From Chionoecetes opilio (lineage: Eukaryota > Arthropoda > Malacostraca > Decapoda > Majidae), in assembly GCA_016584305.1 (NCBI GenBank), contig JACEEZ010003587.1, forward strand, positions 17,489 to 81,488: DNA of 64,000 nt, in the 5' to 3' direction. Position numbers and translations under genes: made by a program. Shown in pieces: positions 59,027 to 64,000 of this stretch. Each line of letters starts with the position of its first letter. The first letter of the stretch is position 1. The notes under the pieces were generated by a model that did not search any database, was not told where the DNA came from, and was given only the letters and a program-made list of their open reading frames with translations.

Positions 59027-59253
59027 ACTAACCCCTTCCACACCCAGATTTTCCTTGGCTATATAAAACTGTATGTTGTAGCCATGAAATTACGAAAAGT
59101 CATCTGGAAAATACACAAATTAGCTAGTGGGCGGACAAGGGATACTAAAAAGGTCATAGCTATAAAACATTGCTCTTCTATAGAGAACTAAAATCTTATG
59201 ACGGTACCCAAATTACAATGGAAAGTACGTTCTGGGCCTCAACGGGGTTAATG
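59027..59253 (-). mobile_element. TTAA-family MITE, second copy of the 34536 element
   Basis: TAACCCCTTCCACACCCAGA at the left, GTACCCAAATTACAATGGAA and GGGTTAATG at the right. Confidence 0.68.
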
Positions 59254-59394
59254 TTATACATATTATATTATTGGGAGTGGTCATGTATGTACCTAGTGTT
59301 TTCTTCACTTGTTATTTTTTACTCCTTGATAAGGATTGAGAGCACGCAGAAAGACAGAAAATACATTGGTAACTGGAAATACCCTGATTTTGAA

Positions 59395-59607
59395 TTAATA
59401 CCCTATGAGTCCAGGACGTAAATTTCCATTGTAATTGACTACTATAAGGTGATTTTTAGTGACTATAAGCAATATTTATAGCTAGACCTGTTTTAGCTAA
59501 TATCCTTGTACCTAAAACTAATTTGGTATATTCAGTTACTTTTCGTTATTTATGGCTCAACAACAGGCATTTTAATACAAAGGAAAGATCTGGGCGTGAG
59601 GGGTTAA
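59395..59607 (+). mobile_element. TTAA-family MITE, uninterrupted (gypsy empty site)
   Basis: TTAA at both edges. The interior GTGACTATAAGCAATATTTA contains the single ATAAG at which the gypsy element is inserted in the first copy. Ends GATCTGGGCGTGAGGGGTTA. Confidence 0.82.
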
Positions 59608-60434
59608 GAATTTTTACCCGAATTTACCTGAAATTAAGTTGTGGGCGTTGAAGGATGTAAGTAACAGCCTGCATGGTAGTAAGGGTGTTCCTCCCAAAGG
59701 TGATTGGTCGGCTGGTCTGTCGCAGGCACCAGGAGTAGGATCCAACCGGCTGGCGGGGACAATAAGTGTTTAGCCCCTGTGGAAGGCACTACGTTGTGGT
59801 AGGGACCCCCATCACCCTCGCCCATCCACAAGGCCAGGGTTTCTCTCTCCCCCATGGGTGGTTTTGTTTGCCGCCTTTTATATTGGGCTACAGTGATTAG
59901 TAGTAGTATTTCGGTATTATTCCAGATAAACAAACTTCCCATTAATTCTATCAAAAAAAATAAGAAAAAAAACTGATATTCTAGTAATAAACTATTAATA
60001 CAATTAGAAAAAAAGCTGAGAAAAAAATGGTATTATTCCAGATGAAACTCTGGCTACAGGGCAGTAATTTGTATTTTGCCGCGTTGCCGTTTGAAATTTT
60101 TGTTTATTTTAATATGTTATTTATTTATTATTTATTTTATTTTATTGTTTTATTGTGTTTATTCTTGAATCTTTTATTTTGCCGTTTGTGCCCTCAATAT
60201 ACCCAGGGCTATATATATTTTCATCTTTCATTCTTGGTCAAGGGGGGTGATGTACTTTAATCCCTGTTGACAGAGACTTAGCATATGGCGTATTTGGAGG
60301 ACCCGACAGAGGCTTCAACATTGCCCCTGAGCCAAGTACCTTCTGGGTGGATAAGCCCATCTATATGTCCTTCCAACAGACACATGGACTCAGGTTGGTA
60401 ATCATAATGGAAATTTAATTAATTCCTTTTTTCC

Positions 60435-60520
60435 TTCGGCCCAGCGAGGAATTGAAACCGTCGCTATCACCAGATTGCACACACTTGCGCGCGTTAACCG
60501 ACCTTGGCCAAAGGATATAA
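60435..60520 (-). repeat. tRNA-like / SINE head, second copy
   Basis: Minus strand: TTGGCCAAGGTCGGTTAACG (A-box-like), GACGGTTTCAATTCCTCG (B-box-like), then CTGGGCCG and an A-rich tail. Same position relative to exon F as the first copy. Confidence 0.5.
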
Positions 60521-60690
60521 CCGTGGTTTTACGGTTCCGGGTGTACTTATTCATGCATTACCAAGCTCACCCACTATGGGTCCGAATGGTCTCTTATTAT
60601 TGTTTTCATTTTTTTTGCTCCGTTTCCTGTGGTTGTTCTGTGGCGGCTGTGAACCTTGAAGACCTTATGACCTCTGATCCTTCCTGCCAG

Positions 60691-60837
60691 GTGAGGATAC
60701 ATGAAGCAATGGCCTGGCGGTCCTGCAAGCCCATGGTAACCTTAGGACTCTTGGAGGAACTGATCAGTCTCAGAACTTCCGCGGACCTTTCCCATCAAAA
60801 AACTTTACCTGGGAGTGCTGAGGAAAAATAGGAGGAG
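60691..60837 (+). CDS. TAF1A: Host gene exon F, second copy
   Basis: The acceptor CTTCCTGCCAG and donor GAGGAG|GTAATG match the first copy. The frame from the first base reads VRIHEAMAWRSCKPMVTLGL, then LEELISLRTSADL. It meets TAG shortly before the donor, beside an A run where the first copy has a different base count. Length 147 bp against 142. Same inferred role as 43885-44026. Confidence 0.5.
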
Positions 60838-63762
60838 GTAATGGTAACTTTTTTTTTGGTTCAAGATTCGTTTTGTTTTGAAGGTCAGTAGAAGGACGTG
60901 CTATGGACAAAAGTTTTAAGTCCTTGGCAATAGGGTAGTAGTAAGGAGAGTGGCAGGGGCGATTTTAAAATGAATTCTTACCTTTTTGTCTTGCCTTGCA
61001 ATGACTCTAGCCTTGAAAACAGTAGACTTGGCAGACATAATGGCCTTAATTCTTTTGGCACGGGTGAGCTGGCATTTATGGGCAGTAGTAGCTTGTCAAT
61101 GAAGAAACGGTAATGATGACATACACGTAGTAAACACACTCTTAAATTTGAACTAATTGAAGGAGACCTGGTTCGGAGTACAGTAGTTCGAAATAGTCCG
61201 AATTATCCGAGGTTACCTCTAGCCACTCCACACAGTAATACAGTCACTCAAACATGCCAAAACAGCACAGATTTATTACTTGTACCACCAAATACACATC
61301 GTATTGATTACATAATTATTAAGTACCACACAATTTATAATACACATGATAATAATAATAATTAATACAAAAATTACAGTAGAGAACATATATAACACAT
61401 AAGAACTCTTAAACACTGGTCTCGCGTCTACACTTGACCCTATCATGAATAGCGTTTCCTGAAATTATAAAACTTATAATAGTTTACCATACCATTTACA
61501 ATTCATCTCACAAATGTTTTTCCTCACAAATTGTTTCTCACAGCAACACCTTACCCATCAAAAGTTATTCGTAAATGGAGGATCTACAATTGTTATCCCC
61601 CGGGCATTCCAATTATCTATCGAAAAAAATATTTCTCGAATTTCTGGCTGCTCAAAAATATTCCAAAATTATGACAAAAAAATCAGGGTTTGTTATTTTG
61701 CCACAAAACATGAGTCGGAGGAAAACTTATCGAATTAACAAGGTCATCTGAGGTTGTTCACAGGATTCAGTAATTCGGCTTGTCAAAACACCTCAGGGTT
61801 GTCTAGAAAATGTAGCACTTTTTGTATAAATGTACGAACTATGCGATTTTCTCGGTTATTACCAATCAATATTTTTCTGCTTTACATCAAATGATAGCCC
61901 TTGCTCTAACTTATTATTTATGCTCTATACATGTACAATTATTTGCCATGCGTTTTTTTTTTTAGTTATTGAAAAAACAAACGTGATTTAAAAAAAAATC
62001 AAGGCAATGAAATTGCCTGCCCTTGCAAAATTGCAATATTTTTTTTTTTTTTAAATAGATTTGCTTTGAAAATTAGTCTCCCTAGCAGTTTTTCCGGCCT
62101 ACTGAACACGAATATGTGAGTCAGTTTTTCAGTTACAATGATTAGAAGTCCTATTTCAGCCCAATCCAATACTTGGATATTCCAGATATTCCTTAAAAAG
62201 GAATCGTTACAGAACCATTTCACTCAGTCATGATTTTAATGCAATCAAATCATTAGCCATTAACGAGTATATCAACAATACGTCCGTCACCTTTTTGTAT
62301 CCAGTCAGCCGTTTTTTTAAATAATCACGCAATCAAATCGCAAATTCCCCGAGTTCTCAAAACACTCCTCCAAGGTTTTTGCAGACGATGCGCTCAGGCT
62401 AGGTGACGTTAGCAAAAGGAAGGCTATCTTCCGCGTGATCTCAGAGGCAACGAACAAGAGATAAATATTAGTACTTGAAGAATATTTGGGGTTTCTGATA
62501 GAATTTTTTTTTTTGCGATATGCACATGCATGCATCCTTCTATGGGTGCAGCAAGACAGCTGTGCCTTTTCGAGAAAAGTTTGCACAGGAAAGGAGTTGG
62601 CGGTGTAGGGTGATACACGCGATTTTAGGGTGTTGGGGCGAGCCACAGTTGTGTTGAGACAACGGTGATTGTAGTGAGGGTTACACCGAGGGTGAAAGAC
62701 GGGTGCAGGAAGTGTGCAGCGCTCGGCTAAGTCGAATACCCAGTGTTGTGGTTTGGGGAGACGAGTTCGTGAGGTGAGCCTGTTGTACACGGGCGTGCTG
62801 GACCAAGGGTTGGCGCCACCTGCGGATGTTAAGGACAATATGACTCAGTTGTGGGAGTGGGCGTGCCTGTGGTTGGTTGGAACGACCATTGTTTGGATGG
62901 TGTGCTAGGCTGTCCACACTTTCTAGCCTTCCCGACCGCCATATTTTCCAACTCTATGCTGTAGTTAATGCTAGTATGTGGTTCGCGTAATGACGTTTGG
63001 ACTGTAGCGTCCAAAAAATACCATAGGATTTTCTCGGAAAAGTACCCTTTATTTGTCGATCCACACATACATGGTTTAACCTTATGCTTACCAATCCATG
63101 TTTTGGAGAAAGTTTTTGTTTTTTTTTGCCAGGTCATCCTGCTGAACCTCAGGCTCTGCTAACAACCTTTGTCATCCACCTCGTTTATACTCGGGCTTCA
63201 AACAATATAGGGTTGGGATACCATGCCAATCTGAGGGTCATTATTCCTCATTATAACTATGTGGACCAGCGTCAGTTCTTTCGGTCTCAGATTGAGCATC
63301 GATACTTTAGACTTCTGTCACAGCTACAGATTCACTGTCTGACACCGAAGTTAAACGCCTCATCATCAACATTTGCCGACAGGTTGTCGGGACAGATGCT
63401 TACATTGGAGCCTCTGCGGGCGGTCAATATTGGACGTCATCAAACCAGATCGTAGCCCCTGGTGGAGGGAAGTTTTTTTTTTTTTCGCGCGCCTATTTAC
63501 AAAAGTCGTGTTTTTACGGAAACAAGGCCTAGAAATCAATACTTTTTTTGAGTTATTGGATAGGTGTTTTTGAAATGTTGATTCAAACATAATTTAGGCC
63601 CCAAAACAAAAAATGGGTTCTGGAACGATTACTTTAAAAGCCACAAATTAGACAAAACTTCTATACAAGACATAATCATATGATAGGCATTGCTAGATTA
63701 ATCATTACTTCAATACAATGATCAGTATTAGGTATTTTCATTATTATTATTATTATTTTATA

Positions 63763-63793
<31 letters not shown>

Positions 63794-63871
63794 CCCTATT
63801 TAGAACCACCCATGGCGATTGTCATATGTGTATGTCTTCATGTCGTCATCTAGTAACTCTTTCTGTTTCAG
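60838..63871 (+). other. Intron before the last exon, second copy
   Basis: Counterpart of 44027-46948, continuing to the last-exon acceptor. Contains an ATT microsatellite at 63740-63790. Open frames on both strands (62317-62838 minus, 63084-63455 plus) are not preserved between copies. Confidence 0.6.
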
Positions 63872-63959
63872 GCTGGAAAGTATCTCCCTAAAGAGTCTTA
63901 GCCAGGCCGTGTCCAAGGACTTGTTTGAAGGGAGGGAACGCAAGAAGAATCCAAGCTGA
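63872..63959 (+). CDS. TAF1A: Host gene last exon (G)
   Basis: A TCTTTCTGTTTCAG acceptor precedes 63872. The open frame LESISLKSLSQAVSKDLFEG, then RERKKNPS, ends at TGA 63957-63959. The basic, Lys/Arg-rich end suits a nuclear protein. A one-base change near the AAGAAGAAT run would instead extend the frame to TGA at 63998-64000. The entry phase from exon F (GAGGAG|) does not fit this frame directly, so the junction is uncertain. No counterpart follows the first segment copy. Confidence 0.45.
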
Positions 63960-64000
63960 CTCTCATTCCAACAAGTCCTACGGAGGACACTGAAACTTGA

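Overview
This is a eukaryotic, arthropod-type window, most plausibly from a crustacean (a decapod would fit). The reasons are widely spaced exons with GT..AG junctions, long microsatellites, Ty1/copia and Ty3/gypsy LTR elements, CR1/Jockey-like LINEs, hAT, pogo-like and TTAA-flanked (piggyBac-like) short elements, and two TE-like protein families common in arthropods. I see no prokaryotic operon, rRNA or CRISPR array. The species call is inference. Indel noise is heavy in repeats (about 1-13.7 kb and 25.9-63.8 kb) and light at about 13.7-25.5 kb, so many broken frames are probably uncorrected long-read errors.

Layout. 1-13.7 kb is an AT-rich satellite of about 262 bp monomers (about 50 copies) interrupted by a small block of about 155 bp repeats. 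13.7-14.6 kb is a broken TE-like gene on the minus strand. 15.1-16.1 kb is microsatellites. 16.2-23.5 kb holds two arrays of a roughly 38-44 bp satellite that seems to derive from a LINE 3' tail; a coding exon sits between them and a 4.2 kb copia element lies inside the second. 25.7-30.8 kb is a second, longer copia copy. 31-33.4 kb is another TE-like gene relic. 35.0-42.7 kb is a gypsy element on the minus strand with about 1.23 kb LTRs, itself carrying a hAT-type MITE. 46.9-54.8 kb holds a hAT fossil, an A/T palindrome and a minus-strand LINE. 54.85-63.87 kb is a second copy of the 31-47 kb segment without the gypsy insertion.

Host gene. A set of plus-strand exons runs through the window (17.57, 23.98, 25.16, 34.02, 43.88, 58.46, 60.69, 63.87 kb). 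The first four join in frame at canonical splice sites. The protein resembles TAF1A, the RNA polymerase I SL1/TIF-IB subunit (moderate confidence, from memory of the family). Exons E and F occur twice, once in each copy of the duplicated segment. The first copy stops just before the acceptor of the last exon. This is either a partial tandem duplication or, more likely, two haplotypes laid end to end in the assembly.

I found no convincing new biological system. The strongest observations are the duplicated exons with an empty-site/filled-site pair for the gypsy element, the three-level transposon nest, the satellite apparently born from a LINE tail, and the subtype structure of the AT-rich satellite.
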